Shown: positions 35,515-48,835 of the stretch, in pieces
Layout: each line of letters starts with the position of its first letter
Numbering within the stretch: the stretch's first letter is position 1
Assembly: GCF_003194385.1 (NCBI RefSeq)
Contig: NZ_LAPT01000047.1
Coordinates: forward strand, 55,638 to 119,637
Length of the DNA: 64,000 nt
Source of the DNA: Pokkaliibacter plantistimulans
GTDB lineage: Bacteria > Pseudomonadota > Gammaproteobacteria > Pseudomonadales > Balneatricaceae
Direction of reading: 5' to 3'
The notes under the pieces: model-generated
Told to the model about the DNA's origin: nothing
The model's database searches: none
The model's input: only the letters and a program-made list of their open reading frames with translations
Made by a program: the position numbers and the translations under genes

Positions 35515-35730
35515 ATGACGAAACGAGTAGCGCGGGACTTTTACGCGCGAGATGCTGAAGAGCAGCAGGCATTCCTGACCCAGACCTGGTGTAACAATTG
35601 CCTCGAGGTGGACCTGGGAATGACTGACCCGGTGGAGTATGAGGAAAACGGCATAGTCTTCGTGGAGGGCCACTGTGCTCGTTGCGGCACAGTGGTAGTA
35701 ACGGAGATTGACGATTCTGAAGATGAGTGA
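35515..35730 (+). CDS. Small zinc-ribbon-like hypothetical protein
   Basis: 71 residues. Two Cys pairs, CNNC and CARC, separated by about 27 residues, look like a zinc ribbon. The rest is strongly acidic, ending EIDDSEDE. A GTGGAG site precedes ATG 35515. The family was not recognised. The position after hda with its own spacer suggests an independent small gene. The low content of basic residues argues against a plain DNA-binding role. Confidence 0.65.
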   Translation: MTKRVARDFYARDAEEQQAFLTQTWCNNCLEVDLGMTDPVEYEENGIVFVEGHCARCGTVVVTEIDDSEDE

Positions 35731-35781
35731 ATGACGTGGCAGTGACAGCTGACTTGCCTGTGCGTTGTCAGAATCAGTACT

Positions 35782-37104
<1,323 letters not shown>

Positions 37105-37262
37105 AGATGCTCCTTGGTCGGCAAATGCCTGTTATTGTAGGGGGCCGTAAGCTGAATGCCAAAAGATGGCTTGGTTCTTATTGCGCTTGGTTGGGGGGCA
37201 TCATTACTGCTGTAAGGCTATTCTCGAAATTGAGGCGCGAAGATGAGTTGTAGGGGATATCG

Positions 37263-38543
37263 ATGAGGCAGATACCGACTGCACCCAAATGGCGTTTGTA
37301 CTGGCACTTCATTCAATATGTGCTGCAGCGGTTTTCAGATGGGCAAGGCTTTCTCAACGTATCTGCTTTGACCTATACAACACTATTTGCCGTTGTTCCG
37401 GTCACTATGGTGATTTACTCCATGCTATCGGTGCTGCCTGCATTTCAGGGAGTTACTTTGCAGTTGCAGGACTTTGTTTTTTCTCATTTTCTTCCCAGTA
37501 GCAGTAGAGCAGTGCAGCAGTACCTGGCGGGGTTTACCGAGCAGGCCAGAAAGCTGACGGCTGTAGGGGTGGCTTTTCTGGTGGTGACGGCCTATCTGAT
37601 GCTGCGTACGATCGAGCAGGCTTTTAACCGGATATGGGGAGTCAATAAATCCCGATCAGGGTTGTCGAGTTTTTTGTTGTACTGGGCGGTTCTCAGCCTT
37701 GGTCCGCTATTACTGGGGGCTGCGTTTGTCATTAGTTCTTATCTGGCGACTTTACCATTGCTAAGTGATGTCGGCTTGGTTGGCGGGAGCCGTATCCTGC
37801 TTGTCTTGCCCATGGTGCTGAGTATCCTGGCATTTACCATGTTGTACTGGGCCGTGCCCAATTGCCCTGTTCCCATCAGACATGCTTTCTATGGCGGCTT
37901 GCTGGCTGCGGTCCTGTTCAATGGCGCGAAGGCTGGGTTCACCCTTTACGTCACCCGTTTCCCCTCCTATCAGCTGATCTACGGTGCCTTTGCGGCGATC
38001 CCACTGTTCCTGTTCTGGATCTACATATCCTGGTTCGTCATCATCCTGGGAGCCTTTTGGGTCAGAGCTGTCGCCACTTTTGGGCATCGAGAGCCCCATG
38101 CGCCAGGCGATATGACTTACTACGCTTTCGCATTATTAAATGTGTTGTGGCAGCGGCAACGTGTGGGAAAGGTCAGTGCGGAAGCTGAGATTCAGTCTGC
38201 TCTGGCAATGTCTTCAGAGCAGTTGGAGCAGCTACTGAGTGCTTTGCGAAAAGCAATGATTGTCACCAGGCATGAATCAGGAGGTTGGCTGCTTTTGAGG
38301 GACATTCATGAGTTGACGATTTTTGAGGTAGTGCGATGCATGCCGCACATGCCGCAACCCTGTGAAGTGGGGCGAGACTTACCTCAGTGGGGTGTGCTGT
38401 TGCGAGAGAAGCTGCTGCATGTTGAGGGGTATAGCGAACAGGCGCTTTCCATGAGCGTTAGTGAGTTACTGAATATAGCTGATAAGCATATCTCGCAAGA
38501 TATGAATGGGACGTCGGAAAGCGGAAAGAGAAATTCATCATGA
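37263..38543 (+). CDS. YihY/BrkB family inner-membrane protein
   Basis: 426 residues. The N-terminal 280 residues are the YihY domain with about six membrane segments; its signature SALTYTTLFAVVPVTMV occurs near residue 35 and FLFWIYISWFVIILGA near residue 250. The C-terminal 140 residues are soluble and look like a winged helix region (SEQLEQLLSALRKAMIVTRH). Once misnamed RNase BN, the family has no agreed function. It overlaps the acylphosphatase gene by four bases. Confidence 0.87.
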   Translation: MRQIPTAPKWRLYWHFIQYVLQRFSDGQGFLNVSALTYTTLFAVVPVTMVIYSMLSVLPAFQGVTLQLQDFVFSHFLPSSSRAVQQYLAGFTEQARKLTAVGVAFLVVTAYLMLRTIEQAFNRIWGVNKSRSGLSSFLLYWAVLSLGPLLLGAAFVISSYLATLPLLSDVGLVGGSRILLVLPMVLSILAFTMLYWAVPNCPVPIRHAFYGGLLAAVLFNGAKAGFTLYVTRFPSYQLIYGAFAAIPLFLFWIYISWFVIILGAFWVRAVATFGHREPHAPGDMTYYAFALLNVLWQRQRVGKVSAEAEIQSALAMSSEQLEQLLSALRKAMIVTRHESGGWLLLRDIHELTIFEVVRCMPHMPQPCEVGRDLPQWGVLLREKLLHVEGYSEQALSMSVSELLNIADKHISQDMNGTSESGKRNSS

Positions 38544-38818
38544 TGGCATTACATGCTTTTGTGGATGGTCGAGTTCAGGGTGTGTGGTTCAGGCAGTCGA
38601 CACGTGAGCAGGCTGAAAATCAGCGGTTGCAAGGTTGGGTGAGAAATCTGGCGGATGGGCGGGTCGAAGTGTGGCTGCAGGGGGAGGCTGTTGCAGTGCA
38701 TCATGTTGAAACCTGGCTGTATTCGGGTCCAGAGCTTGCAGTGGTGACGGAAGTGATTGTTGAAGAGGTCAGTCCTGACCTTTCGCTCAATGGATTTGAG
38801 GTATTGGATGGGGCCTAA
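38540..38818 (+). CDS. Acylphosphatase
   Basis: 92 residues, the standard length. The catalytic signature VDGRVQGVWFRQSTREQA contains the phosphate-binding loop and Arg, and the catalytic Asn is in LQGWVRNLADGRVEVWLQG. It hydrolyses acyl phosphates such as acetyl or carbamoyl phosphate. It is translationally coupled to the YihY gene. Confidence 0.94.
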   Translation: MMALHAFVDGRVQGVWFRQSTREQAENQRLQGWVRNLADGRVEVWLQGEAVAVHHVETWLYSGPELAVVTEVIVEEVSPDLSLNGFEVLDGA

Positions 38819-38870
38819 GTCATCGGTGATGGTTCAGTCTTCTGCTGTTCAGATGGCGATTCGTGTCTTG

Positions 38871-39470
38871 TCAGTAGAAGGAGTAGCTGTTCCACCATTG
38901 ATAGACCAGTCGTGGGTAGTCGCTTGAACCCAGGCTGCCATTGTAGCGGGCTAATGCCCGGTCAAGATTTCCTGATTCCTTATCCAGGTAATGTCGCAGT
39001 ACGGCGCAGCCAAACATGAGGTTGGTGTTGTCATCCAGCAAGTTATCTTCCTGGCTGCCGATTTCTTTTCGCCAGAATGGCATCACCTGCATCAGTCCAA
39101 TGGCTCCCGCTCGTGAAATGGCAAAGCGATCAAAGCGGCTTTCTACGTGCACTATGGCAAGTACCAGGTCTGGTGAAAGGTTGTAGAGTGAGGCGCTTCT
39201 TAACACCTTGTCGAGGAAGGCGTCAGTGTCCTGATTTACCAGGCGCTGGTGGTAGGGTCGTAGACGCTCATGCTGAAATACCAGCCATACCTGGCGGAAG
39301 TAAGGGTCGTGGAATTTGGCATCATATCCGAGCGGAGGTACGGATGAATAACTGATATTTGGCCACAGCAGGATACTGATCAGCAGAACGTTGATAAGTC
39401 GTTGAGGGCGTAAGCCGCTAATGAGGCATAGAGAGGGTCGAAGGCGGTGGCCAGGTTTAAGACAAAACAT
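38871..39470 (-). CDS. Lytic transglycosylase domain-containing protein
   Basis: 199 residues from Met 39470; the frame is open 19 codons further upstream. A hydrophobic export segment (LINVLLISILLWPNISYS) lies at about residues 24-41. The SLT family 1 catalytic domain follows, with the catalytic Glu in VHVESRFDRFAIS, then GAIGLMQVMP and ALARYNGS. It cleaves peptidoglycan glycan strands in the periplasm. It is located just downstream of proS on the same strand. Confidence 0.88.
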   Translation of the reverse strand: MFCLKPGHRLRPSLCLISGLRPQRLINVLLISILLWPNISYSSVPPLGYDAKFHDPYFRQVWLVFQHERLRPYHQRLVNQDTDAFLDKVLRSASLYNLSPDLVLAIVHVESRFDRFAISRAGAIGLMQVMPFWRKEIGSQEDNLLDDNTNLMFGCAVLRHYLDKESGNLDRALARYNGSLGSSDYPRLVYQWWNSYSFY

Positions 39471-39499
39471 GGCCAGGGTCCGCCAACGGTATATATGGC

Positions 39500-41218
39500 T
39501 TACGCAGCAGTTTGCGTTTTCAGCCATTCAAGGATTTCGGCAACGGGGATGTCACGGCTGGTTTCATCACGACGAGCCTTGTATTCCAGTGTGCCATTCT
39601 GCAATCCGCGCTCACTGATGACGATGCGATGAGGAATACCGATCAATTCCATATCGGCAAACTTCACCCCGGGGCGTTCTTTGCGATCATCAAGCAATAC
39701 GTCGTAACCGGCTTGCTTCAATTGGGCGTACAGTTCCTCACTCTTCTGTGCAACCTGCTCAGAACGATCCGCATTCAGAGGAACAACTGCTACCTGGAAC
39801 GGTGCAAGGCTCTCCGGCCATAGAATGCCTTTGCTGTCATAGTTCTGTTCAATTGCAGCAGCTACCACCCGGGTGACGCCGATGCCATAGCAACCCATCT
39901 CAACAACCTGAGCCTTGCCATTTTCATCAAGTACAGTGGCATTCATTTCTTTACTGTATTTGTTGCCGAGCTGGAAGATATGCCCGACTTCAATGCCGCG
40001 TCGGATTACCAGCTTGCCCTTTCCATCGGGGCTGGCATCGCCTTCGACAATGTTGCGCAGGTCAGCGATTTCAGGAGTGGGCAGGTCTCGTTCCCAGTTA
40101 ATGCCGAAGTAGTGTTTACCTTCGATATTTGCACCTGCGCCAAAGTCAGACATGACTGCGACCGTGCGGTCAATGATGACAGGGATGGGAAGGTTTACCG
40201 GGCCAAGTGAGCCGGGGCCAGCAGGCATGAAGCCACGAATCTCTTCTTCGGTAGCAAAGCGCAGTGGTGTCGCGACCTGGGGTAGCTTTTCTGCCTTGAT
40301 CTCGTTCAGTTCGTGATCGCCACGTACCATCAGGGCGACGAAGTCGGCTTCGCACTCGTCACTGGCAGCGACAAACAGTGTCTTGACGGTCTTCTCGATG
40401 GCCAAGCCAAATTTTTCCACCAGGTCTGCGATGGTCTTGGTGTTGGGTGTATCGACCAGACGCATCTCTTCGCTAGCAGGGGCGCGTTCATCAGTGGGTG
40501 CCAATGCTTCGGCCATTTCGATGTTGGCGGCAAAATCACTGCTGTCGGAAAACGCAATCAAGTCTTCGCCTGAGTTTGCCAGTACATGGAATTCCATAGA
40601 GCGATTGCCGCCGATGGAACCCGAGTCAGCCTGCACGGGGCGATAGTTCAGCCCGAGCCGATCAAAAATGTTGCAGTATGCGCTGTACATCACCATGTAT
40701 CCTTCTTCCAGACTCTGGGGGGTCAGGTGGAAGGAGTAAGCATCCTTCATGATGAACTCACGACCCCGCATTACGCCAAAACGAGGGCGGATTTCATCGC
40801 GGAACTTGGTCTGAATCTGGTACAGGTTGATTGGTAGTTGCTTATAGGAACTGATCTCGCGACGGAACAGATCAGTAACCACTTCTTCGTGAGTCGGGCC
40901 AAGGCAGAAAGAGCGGTCGTGGCGGTCTTTCAGGCGCAGAAGCTCTGGACCGTACTGTTCCCAGCGGCCAGACTCTTCCCATAATTCAGCGGGTTGTACG
41001 CCGGGCATCAGGATTTCCTGCGCGCCAGCTTTGTCCATTTCTTCTCTGATAATGCGTTCAACTTTACGCAAGGTGCGCAAGCCCAGTGGCAGCCATGTGT
41101 ACATGCCAGACGCCAGCTTGCGGATAAAACCTGCACGTAGCATCAGCTGATGGCTGATAACTTCGGCATCGGAAGGTGTTTCTTTCAGGGTGGCGATCAG
41201 CAGTTGACTCGCTCGCAT
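39500..41218 (-). CDS. proS: Prolyl-tRNA synthetase
   Basis: 572 residues, the bacterial type with an insertion (editing) domain. The class II catalytic core starts [21 protein letters not shown], with motif 2 around [22 protein letters not shown]. The INS domain spans roughly residues 230-390, motif 3 lies around [17 protein letters not shown], and the C-terminal anticodon-binding domain follows. It charges tRNA-Pro. Confidence 0.98.
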   Translation of the reverse strand: MRASQLLIATLKETPSDAEVISHQLMLRAGFIRKLASGMYTWLPLGLRTLRKVERIIREEMDKAGAQEILMPGVQPAELWEESGRWEQYGPELLRLKDRHDRSFCLGPTHEEVVTDLFRREISSYKQLPINLYQIQTKFRDEIRPRFGVMRGREFIMKDAYSFHLTPQSLEEGYMVMYSAYCNIFDRLGLNYRPVQADSGSIGGNRSMEFHVLANSGEDLIAFSDSSDFAANIEMAEALAPTDERAPASEEMRLVDTPNTKTIADLVEKFGLAIEKTVKTLFVAASDECEADFVALMVRGDHELNEIKAEKLPQVATPLRFATEEEIRGFMPAGPGSLGPVNLPIPVIIDRTVAVMSDFGAGANIEGKHYFGINWERDLPTPEIADLRNIVEGDASPDGKGKLVIRRGIEVGHIFQLGNKYSKEMNATVLDENGKAQVVEMGCYGIGVTRVVAAAIEQNYDSKGILWPESLAPFQVAVVPLNADRSEQVAQKSEELYAQLKQAGYDVLLDDRKERPGVKFADMELIGIPHRIVISERGLQNGTLEYKARRDETSRDIPVAEILEWLKTQTAA

Positions 41219-41286
41219 GTTGTACGCTCGTCTCGACTAACGAATGAAAGGGCCATTCTAGGGAGTGCTATGAATGGGAGCAAGAA

Positions 41287-41796
41287 TCAGGCCTGAAATT
41301 GCCATTTCCAGTCAGTTTGAGTGATCAGACACTGGCACAGGGCGTTGATTCCTTTTACGTCCTCTTCGTCAAAACGATTGGGTGATGGGCTGTCCAGGTC
41401 CAGAACGCCAATCAGTCTATCTTCGAAATAAAGAGGAATGACCAGTTCCGAGCGTGACGCTGCGTCGCAGGCAATATGTCCAGGAAAGGCATGTACGTCG
41501 GCAATGCACTGTATTTCGCCTGTTCGTGCTGCCGCACCACACACGCCTTTGCTGAAAGGAATGGTGACGCAGGCAACCTTGCCCTGGAAGGGGCCCAGTA
41601 TCAGCGTTTCCGGTGCTGCCGAGAGATAGAAGCCTGCCCAGTTCAGGTCAGGTAGTAGATTGAATAATAACGCTGAGAACTGTGACAGATTAACGATCAT
41701 GTCGCGGCTGTCGCTAAGTAGGCCCTGGCACTGGGGAAGTAGATCAGCATACATTTCAGCCTTGGGTTGGCTGGCATCGGCGTTAAGTGTGTACAT
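41287..41796 (-). CDS. msrC: Free methionine-(R)-sulfoxide reductase (GAF domain)
   Basis: 169 residues from Met 41796; the frame continues 10 codons upstream. It is a single GAF domain of the YebR/fRMsr type. NWAGFYLSAAPETLILGPFQ is the usual beginning of the core, and the catalytic Cys residues are in VACVTIPFSKGVCGAAA and EIQCIADV, followed by HIACDAASRSELVIPL. It reduces free methionine R-sulfoxide. Confidence 0.92.
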   Translation of the reverse strand: MYTLNADASQPKAEMYADLLPQCQGLLSDSRDMIVNLSQFSALLFNLLPDLNWAGFYLSAAPETLILGPFQGKVACVTIPFSKGVCGAAARTGEIQCIADVHAFPGHIACDAASRSELVIPLYFEDRLIGVLDLDSPSPNRFDEEDVKGINALCQCLITQTDWKWQFQA

Positions 41797-41859
41797 AGAT
41801 AGCTCATGTGAAAGGCAAAGGGTCAAGGCGTGTAATTTTGCACTGATATTTCGCGAGCA

Positions 41860-42426
41860 TTATAACTTATTCAATTTGCTGGGGTGTCGTTTGGCTAAGC
41901 CGAGCTCGAGATCACCTCGGTGAGTTGAGGACTGATCCAGTTGATTCAATAACGTGTTGGCCTCTGCAAGCTGATGTTCATTGAATACCTGGATACCTGC
42001 CTGTTGAAGCACCGCGGTGGTCAGGCCGATGCCATCAACCAGCATCCCGGTAAAGGTGCCGTCGTATATCAAATCATTCCCGCATGACGGGCTTTTGGAT
42101 TTCAGCACGGCGATTTTAATGTTGTGGCGTTGTGCAACCTGAAGCGCATACTGGGCCCCTTTGTAAAATTCGCTAAATACGTCAGTGCCCTGGCTGTCGA
42201 GCAATCTGACTGGCTTGCCAATGAGCGCGTTGTGGCCATCTCCTTTTATCCACTCGGCGGGAAATCGAGGGATGGGCAGACCGCCTGCAACTTCAGGGCA
42301 GCAGCTGATTAGCCGGTTTTGCTGCTGCCATTCTTGCCAGATGGGATGCTGCTGTGTGCACGCCTGACCATCATAACGGACGGCTTCTCCATATAGGCAA
42401 GCACTTACCAAAATTCGCTCTGCCAT
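41860..42426 (-). CDS. DUF523 domain-containing protein
   Basis: 188 residues from Met 42426; the frame is open 27 codons further upstream. The DUF523 pattern includes ILVSACLYGEAVRYDG at the start, CCPEVAGGLPIPRFPAE, and KSKSPSCGNDLIYDGTFTG. The conserved Cys residues suggest a redox or metal function, which is unknown. It follows the Nqr promoter region on the opposite strand. Confidence 0.85.
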   Translation of the reverse strand: MAERILVSACLYGEAVRYDGQACTQQHPIWQEWQQQNRLISCCPEVAGGLPIPRFPAEWIKGDGHNALIGKPVRLLDSQGTDVFSEFYKGAQYALQVAQRHNIKIAVLKSKSPSCGNDLIYDGTFTGMLVDGIGLTTAVLQQAGIQVFNEHQLAEANTLLNQLDQSSTHRGDLELGLAKRHPSKLNKL

Positions 42427-42705
42427 CTGCAACTCCGGCAATGAATTGTCTGAATTCGAATCAGATAGTTGAAAATACAGCAAAAAACAGCAAGTCGATC
42501 CGGGCAACTTTGTAGAAAAATAGCTAATGCCTATTTATACTTAGCAAGTTTTTCGGTGGGTAAACCCCGTTACCTGATGCTTATGCTGCGTGCCTATTAC
42601 TAATAAAACAGGGCGTGGCAGGGTGTTTGCTGTCGTTCAGTTCCAGGGTGCGGCAACAGTAGCGAGGAATACCTGGTCTAATCAAGCTTGTGATTGGGTG
42701 AGGCG

Positions 42706-44049
42706 ATGATCAAGATCAGTCGTGGTCTGGATCTGCCTATTGCCGGCGAGCCCGTACAGAAGATAGAGGCAGCTCTTTCTGCTCGTACGGTGGCACTGGT
42801 GGGTTCCGACTATCACGGAATGAAACCTACCATGGCCGTCCGGGAAGGCGATCAGGTCAAACTTGGCCAGGTGTTGTTTTCTGATAAGAAAACACCAGGC
42901 GTTCATTACACCGCTCCTGCTTCGGGAGTCGTGAAAGAAATCAATCGTGGTGAAAAGCGTGTTTTCCAGTCTTTGGTGATCGAAGTTGCCAAGGATGAAA
43001 GCGATGCCATCACTTTTAATAGTTACACTGCTGAGCAATTAGCGGGACTGGATCGACAGCAGGTTATTTCCAACTTGGTTGACTCTGGCCTTTGGACTGC
43101 ACTGCGTACACGTCCCTACAGCAAGGTACCTTCTCCAGAATCTGCTCCTATTGCAGTGTTTGTAACTGCAATTGACACCAACCCACTGGCGGCAGATCCA
43201 CAAGTCGTTATTGCTGAGCATGCCGATGACTTCGTCAGAGGACAGGTGATTCTGTCCAAGCTGACTGAAGGTAAGCTTTATGTATGTAAAGCTCCCGGAG
43301 CCAATGTGCCTGCTGCTTCTCAGGCGACGGTAGAAGAGTTTGGCGGAATGCATCCTGCTGGTAACCCTGGCACCCACATCCATTTTCTTGATCCTGTTGG
43401 GCCGCAGCGTGCAGCCTGGTATATCGGTTATCAGGACGTGATTGCTGTTGGTAAGCTATTTACCACCGGTAAATTGTGGGTAGAGCGTGTGGTTGCTGTT
43501 GCCGGACCTCAGGCCAAGTCACCGCGCTTATTGCGTACTCGTTTGGGTGCCAGCGTTGCTGAGCTGTGCCAGAACGAACAGAAGTCTGGTGACAATCGTC
43601 TGATCTCTGGCTCAGTGTTCAGTGGCCGTACCTGTCGCGGTGTTAACAGTTATCTGGGGCGTTACCACACCCTGATCAGTATTCTGCTGGAAGGTAAAGC
43701 ACGCGACTTCATGGGCTGGATTACTTTTGGTGGTGAGCGTTACTCACTGCTGAACGTACTGTCTTCGGCCTTTAGTCGTTCACGTAAGCTGAGTCTGACG
43801 ACGACGACTAATGGTTCAGAGCGTGCCATGGTGCCGGTGGGTCAGTTTGAAGAAGTGATGCCTCTGGATATCCTGCCAACCCAGTTGTTGCGTGCGCTGG
43901 TCGTTGGCGATATCGATACTGCCATCAAGTTGGGCTGTCTGGAGCTGGATGAGGAAGACCTGGCACTTTGTACATTTGCCTGTACCGGCAAGTATGAGTA
44001 TGGTCCCATCCTGCGTGACAACCTGACCCGCATTGAGCTAGAGGGGTAG
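42706..44049 (+). CDS. nqrA: Na+-translocating NADH:quinone reductase subunit A
   Basis: 447 residues from ATG 42706. It begins [15 protein letters not shown], a segment diagnostic of NqrA, and is a soluble subunit without membrane segments. It binds to NqrB and contributes to quinone access. This is the first gene of nqrABCDEF, read from a promoter in the 280 bp upstream. The complex oxidises NADH, reduces ubiquinone and pumps Na+ outward. Confidence 0.98.
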   Translation: MIKISRGLDLPIAGEPVQKIEAALSARTVALVGSDYHGMKPTMAVREGDQVKLGQVLFSDKKTPGVHYTAPASGVVKEINRGEKRVFQSLVIEVAKDESDAITFNSYTAEQLAGLDRQQVISNLVDSGLWTALRTRPYSKVPSPESAPIAVFVTAIDTNPLAADPQVVIAEHADDFVRGQVILSKLTEGKLYVCKAPGANVPAASQATVEEFGGMHPAGNPGTHIHFLDPVGPQRAAWYIGYQDVIAVGKLFTTGKLWVERVVAVAGPQAKSPRLLRTRLGASVAELCQNEQKSGDNRLISGSVFSGRTCRGVNSYLGRYHTLISILLEGKARDFMGWITFGGERYSLLNVLSSAFSRSRKLSLTTTTNGSERAMVPVGQFEEVMPLDILPTQLLRALVVGDIDTAIKLGCLELDEEDLALCTFACTGKYEYGPILRDNLTRIELEG

Positions 44050-44051
44050 TC

Positions 44052-45257
44052 ATGAGCTTGCGCAATGTATTGGATAAAATGGAGCCCCACTTCCATAAAG
44101 GTGGCAAGTATGAAAAGTGGTATGCGCTTTACGAAGCGGTCGACACCATTTTCTACACGCCTGGTCAGGTAACCAAGAGCAACGCTCACGTTCGTGACGT
44201 TATCGACCTCAAACGCATGATGATCATGGTCTGGTTGTGCACCTTCCCGGCTATGTTCTACGGCATGTACAACGTTGGTAATCAGGCTCTGACCGCCATA
44301 GCGGGCGGCGCAACTCTGCCTGCAAACTGGCATGGGGCGCTGATCAGTGCCTTGTCTGGCCTGAGTGTCGACAGTACATGGGACTGCTTCATTTACGGTG
44401 CGGTCTACTTTATTCCCGTTTATGCCGTGACCTTTATTGTCGGCGGCTTCTGGGAGGTCCTGTTCGCCATGAAGCGTGGTCATGAAGTGAACGAAGGATT
44501 CTTCGTTACCTCCGTGCTGTTCGCTCTGACGCTGCCTCCCGCTGTGCCTCTCTGGCAGGTTGCACTGGGCATCAGCTTCGGTGTGGTTGTGGCCAAGGAA
44601 GTGTTCGGTGGTACCGGCAAGAACTTCCTTAACCCTGCACTCGCCGGGCGTGCCTTCCTGTTCTTCGCCTATCCTGCACAGATGTCGGGTGATGCAATCT
44701 GGACTGCAGTGGATGGTTTCTCTGGAGCCACACCTCTGAGTCTGGCCGCTGCTGGTGGTGTTCAGGCCATTACTGACGCCGGTATCACCTGGGGTAATGC
44801 ATTCGTCGGGCACATTCAGGGCTCCATGGGTGAAGTCAGCACACTGGCTATCCTGATCGGTGGCTTGTTCATCATGTACGCCAAAATTGCCGCGTGGCGC
44901 ATTGTTGCTGGTGTTTTCATCGGTATGACTGCTATGGCGACACTGTTCAACCTGATCGGTTCCGATACCAATCCGATGTTCGCGGTGCCTTTCTACTGGC
45001 ATCTGGTCCTCGGTGGCTTTGCCTTCGGTATGATTTTCATGGCTACCGACCCTGTGTCTGCCTCCATGACCAATACCGGCAAGTGGTTCTTCGGCGCTCT
45101 GATCGGTGTGATGTGTGTGCTGATCCGAGTGGTTAACCCGGCGTTCCCTGAGGGCATGATGCTAGCCATCCTGTTCGGTAATCTGTTTGCGCCGCTGATC
45201 GACTACTTCGTCGTACAGGCGAATATCAAACGGAGGGTTCTACGCAATGGCTGCTAA
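44052..45257 (+). CDS. nqrB: Na+-translocating NADH:quinone reductase subunit B
   Basis: 401 residues with about ten membrane segments. The covalent FMN site is the Thr of [11 protein letters not shown] near residue 235. It carries riboflavin and FMN cofactors and forms part of the Na+ path. It starts two bases after the nqrA stop and overlaps nqrC by 11 bases. Confidence 0.98.
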   Translation: MSLRNVLDKMEPHFHKGGKYEKWYALYEAVDTIFYTPGQVTKSNAHVRDVIDLKRMMIMVWLCTFPAMFYGMYNVGNQALTAIAGGATLPANWHGALISALSGLSVDSTWDCFIYGAVYFIPVYAVTFIVGGFWEVLFAMKRGHEVNEGFFVTSVLFALTLPPAVPLWQVALGISFGVVVAKEVFGGTGKNFLNPALAGRAFLFFAYPAQMSGDAIWTAVDGFSGATPLSLAAAGGVQAITDAGITWGNAFVGHIQGSMGEVSTLAILIGGLFIMYAKIAAWRIVAGVFIGMTAMATLFNLIGSDTNPMFAVPFYWHLVLGGFAFGMIFMATDPVSASMTNTGKWFFGALIGVMCVLIRVVNPAFPEGMMLAILFGNLFAPLIDYFVVQANIKRRVLRNGC

Positions 45258-46050
45258 TAAAGATAGCGTCAAATACACCGTCTTCATCTCGTTGGTGTTG
45301 TGTATTGTCTGCTCCGTGGTGGTATCTGCTGCGGCCGTGTTTCTTAAACCGGTGCAGCAGGTAAACAAGTCGCTGGAAAAGAAAGCAAACATTCTCGCCG
45401 CTGCGGGCATCAAGGCTGAGCCAGGTCAGGATGTGAACAAGCTGTTTGATCAGGTTATCGTCACCAAGGTGGTCGATCTGGAAACTGGCAAGTACACCGA
45501 TGCTGTTAATCCTGCTACCTATGATCAGCGTAAAGCTTCCAAGGACCCTCAGATGTCAGTTGCTTTGACCCAGCAACAAGATATCGCCAGTATCAAGCGT
45601 GTTGCAAAGTATGCGACTGTTTATCTGGTAGAGAAGGACAGCAAGCTGGAAACCATCGTTCTGCCTGTGAAGGGCTATGGACTCTGGTCAACGCTTTATG
45701 GCTTCGTTGCTCTTAAAGGTGACCTGAATACTGTTGTAGGTATGGGCTTCTATGAGCAGGGTGAAACCCCCGGACTGGGGGGCGAAGTGGATAATCCTGC
45801 CTGGAAGGGTCTATGGCCTGGTAAGCAGATTTTCGCCGACAGTGATCTGCAGCAGGCTAATATGCCGGAGCCTAAAATTCATCTGATCAAAGGCAAGGTT
45901 GATCGCAGTGCTCCTAATGCTGCCCACGAAGTGGATGGTCTGTCAGGTGCAACTCTTACCAGCAATGGCGTCACTCACCTGATGCAGTTCTGGTTCGGTC
46001 AGAGTGGCTTCGGTCCCTTCCTTAAAAACCTGCGTGCAGGGGAGGCCTGA
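45247..46050 (+). CDS. nqrC: Na+-translocating NADH:quinone reductase subunit C
   Basis: 267 residues. One N-terminal membrane anchor ([20 protein letters not shown]) precedes a periplasmic FMN-binding domain. The flavinylated Thr is in [13 protein letters not shown] near the C-terminus. FMN is attached by the transferase ApbE, whose gene is not in this cluster. Confidence 0.98.
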   Translation: MAANKDSVKYTVFISLVLCIVCSVVVSAAAVFLKPVQQVNKSLEKKANILAAAGIKAEPGQDVNKLFDQVIVTKVVDLETGKYTDAVNPATYDQRKASKDPQMSVALTQQQDIASIKRVAKYATVYLVEKDSKLETIVLPVKGYGLWSTLYGFVALKGDLNTVVGMGFYEQGETPGLGGEVDNPAWKGLWPGKQIFADSDLQQANMPEPKIHLIKGKVDRSAPNAAHEVDGLSGATLTSNGVTHLMQFWFGQSGFGPFLKNLRAGEA

Positions 46051-46052
46051 TC

Positions 46053-46723
<671 letters not shown>

Positions 46724-46724
<1 letters not shown>

Positions 46725-47332
46725 TGGAGCACTACATTAGCTTGCTGGTTCGTGCCGTATTCGTCGAGAACATGGCACTGTCGTTCTTCCTCGGCATGTG
46801 TACCTTCCTGGCGATCTCGAAGAAGATTCAGACCGCTATTGGTCTGGGTGTTGCGGTAACGGTGGTTCTGGCAATCACCATTCCTGTAAACAACCTGCTT
46901 TATCGCTATGTACTCGCTGATGGTGCGTTGTCATGGGCAGGTATGCCCAATGTTGATCTGAGCTTCCTGGGTTTGATCAGCTATATCGGTGTTATCGCCG
47001 CTATCGTGCAGATTCTGGAAATGTTCCTCGATAAATATGTACCGTCGCTGTACAACGCCCTGGGCGTGTTCCTTCCTTTGATCGCAGTAAACTGTGCCAT
47101 CATGGGTGCGGCGCTGTTCATGGTTGAGCGTGACTATAACTTTGGGGAAAGTGTGGTGTATGGCATTGGCGCCGGTCTTGGCTGGGCGCTGGCTATTACT
47201 GCACTGGCTGGTATCCGTGAGAAGCTGAAGTACAGCGATGTGCCGGGTGGTCTGCGTGGTTTGGGGATTACCTTTATCACTGCTGGTCTGATGGCGTTGG
47301 GCTTCATGTCCTTCTCTGGCGTACAACTGTAA
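46724..47332 (+). CDS. nqrE: Na+-translocating NADH:quinone reductase subunit E
   Basis: 202 residues with about six membrane segments, homologous to NqrD and arranged in opposite topology. The signature [17 protein letters not shown] contains one of the Cys residues of the iron centre, and [12 protein letters not shown] contains another. Confidence 0.97.
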
Positions 47333-47363
47333 TCCCTGTAGGTTCATAGAAGGAAAGGTGAGC

Positions 47364-48593
47364 ATGAATAACCCAATCGTACTGGGCGTGGTCATGTTCA
47401 CCGTCATCGTGTTAACACTGGTGGCGGTGATTCTCTACGCCCGTAAAATGCTGGTTTCGACCGGTGATGTGACCATCGATATTAATGATGATCCATCCAA
47501 GCGTATTACGGTACCTGCAGGTGGCAAGTTGTTGCAGACTCTGGCTGGCAAAGGCATTTTCCTGTCGTCAGCCTGTGGTGGCGGTGGTACCTGCGCACAG
47601 TGTAAATGTCAGGTTCACGATGGCGGTGGCTCCATTCTTCCAACTGAGGAAGGCCACTTTACCAAAGGGCAGATTCGTGAAGGTTTCCGCCTTGCCTGCC
47701 AGGTAGCCGTCAAGCAAGACATGAAAATTGAAGTAGAGGAGTCGTTCTTTGGCGTTAAGAAGTGGGAGTGTACTGTTGCTTCTAACCCTAACGTTGCGAC
47801 TTTCATCAAAGAGCTGACTTTGCAGTTGCCAGAAGGTGAGTCTGTGGACTTCCGTGCCGGTGGTTACGTGCAGCTTGAAGCTCCTCCTCATGTAGTTAAG
47901 TACAGTGATTTCGATATTCCCGAGCGTTTCCGGGAAGACTGGGTGAAATTTGGCCTCTTTAACCTGGAGTCTCGTGTGGATGAGCCCGTTATTCGTGCTT
48001 ACTCCATGGCCAACTATCCTGAAGAGAAGGGGATTGTTAAGTTCAATATCCGTGTGGCTACGCCGCCACCCCGTAATATGGAACTCCCCCCAGGTAAGAT
48101 GTCATCTTACGTATTCAGTCTTAAACCGGGTGACAAGATCACCGTGTACGGTCCCTTTGGTGAGTTCTTTGCCAGAGATACCGATGCTGAGATGGTTTTC
48201 ATCGGCGGTGGTGCAGGCATGGCTCCCATGCGTTCACACATTTTCGATCAGCTGAAGCGTCTGAAGTCCAAGCGAAAAATTACTTTCTGGTATGGTGCTC
48301 GTTCACTGCGTGAAACTTTCTATATGGACGAGTACGACATGCTACAGGCGGAGAATGATAACTTCTCCTGGCATCTGGCGTTGTCTGACCCGCTGCCTGA
48401 AGATAACTGGACTGGCTATACTGGCTTTATCCATAACGTGTTGTACGAGAACTATTTGAAGGATCACGAAGCGCCTGAGGATTGCGAGTTCTACATGTGT
48501 GGACCACCCATGATGAACGCAGCAGTAATCAAGATGCTTGAGGATTTGGGCGTAGAGCGCTCGAACATCATGCTGGATGATTTCGGCGGCTGA
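47364..48593 (+). CDS. nqrF: Na+-translocating NADH:quinone reductase subunit F
   Basis: 409 residues from ATG 47364 with AAAGG upstream. An N-terminal membrane helix is followed by a 2Fe-2S ferredoxin domain ([16 protein letters not shown], last Cys in RLACQV) and a C-terminal ferredoxin-reductase-like FAD/NADH domain (RAYSMANYP for [15 protein letters not shown] for NADH). It is the electron entry point of the complex. A terminator follows. Confidence 0.98.
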   Translation: MNNPIVLGVVMFTVIVLTLVAVILYARKMLVSTGDVTIDINDDPSKRITVPAGGKLLQTLAGKGIFLSSACGGGGTCAQCKCQVHDGGGSILPTEEGHFTKGQIREGFRLACQVAVKQDMKIEVEESFFGVKKWECTVASNPNVATFIKELTLQLPEGESVDFRAGGYVQLEAPPHVVKYSDFDIPERFREDWVKFGLFNLESRVDEPVIRAYSMANYPEEKGIVKFNIRVATPPPRNMELPPGKMSSYVFSLKPGDKITVYGPFGEFFARDTDAEMVFIGGGAGMAPMRSHIFDQLKRLKSKRKITFWYGARSLRETFYMDEYDMLQAENDNFSWHLALSDPLPEDNWTGYTGFIHNVLYENYLKDHEAPEDCEFYMCGPPMMNAAVIKMLEDLGVERSNIMLDDFGG

Positions 48594-48629
48594 TTGGGTG
48601 TACGGCATCTGCTGATATACCGTTACAAG

Positions 48630-48666
48630 AAAGGCTGGCTGGGGCAACCCACCAGCCTTTTGTATT
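48630..48666 (+). terminator. Rho-independent terminator after nqrF
   Basis: The arms AAAGGCTGG and CCAGCC plus TTTT enclose a loop of about 13 bases and are followed by GTATTTATT. It separates the nqrA-F transcript from nqrM, which has its own leader. Confidence 0.82.
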
Positions 48667-48835
48667 TATTGTTATCATGTCTGACTAACGCTATGGGTAG
48701 TCGTGGCAGGGTATGAAAGGAATTGCCGTGCAGGCGTCGCGAAGTGAACCTATCAGGTGATAGAATAGCGACCGAAATATTTAGCCGGTTCCTTCTGTGT
48801 GCGGGCTTTAACCTGATTCAAATCAGGAGGTAGTG

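Noticed and set aside
43842..45002. A 386-codon open frame on the minus strand over nqrA/nqrB
   Set aside because: It lies wholly antisense to two clear Nqr genes, has His/Gln/Thr-rich low-complexity translation and no family resemblance.
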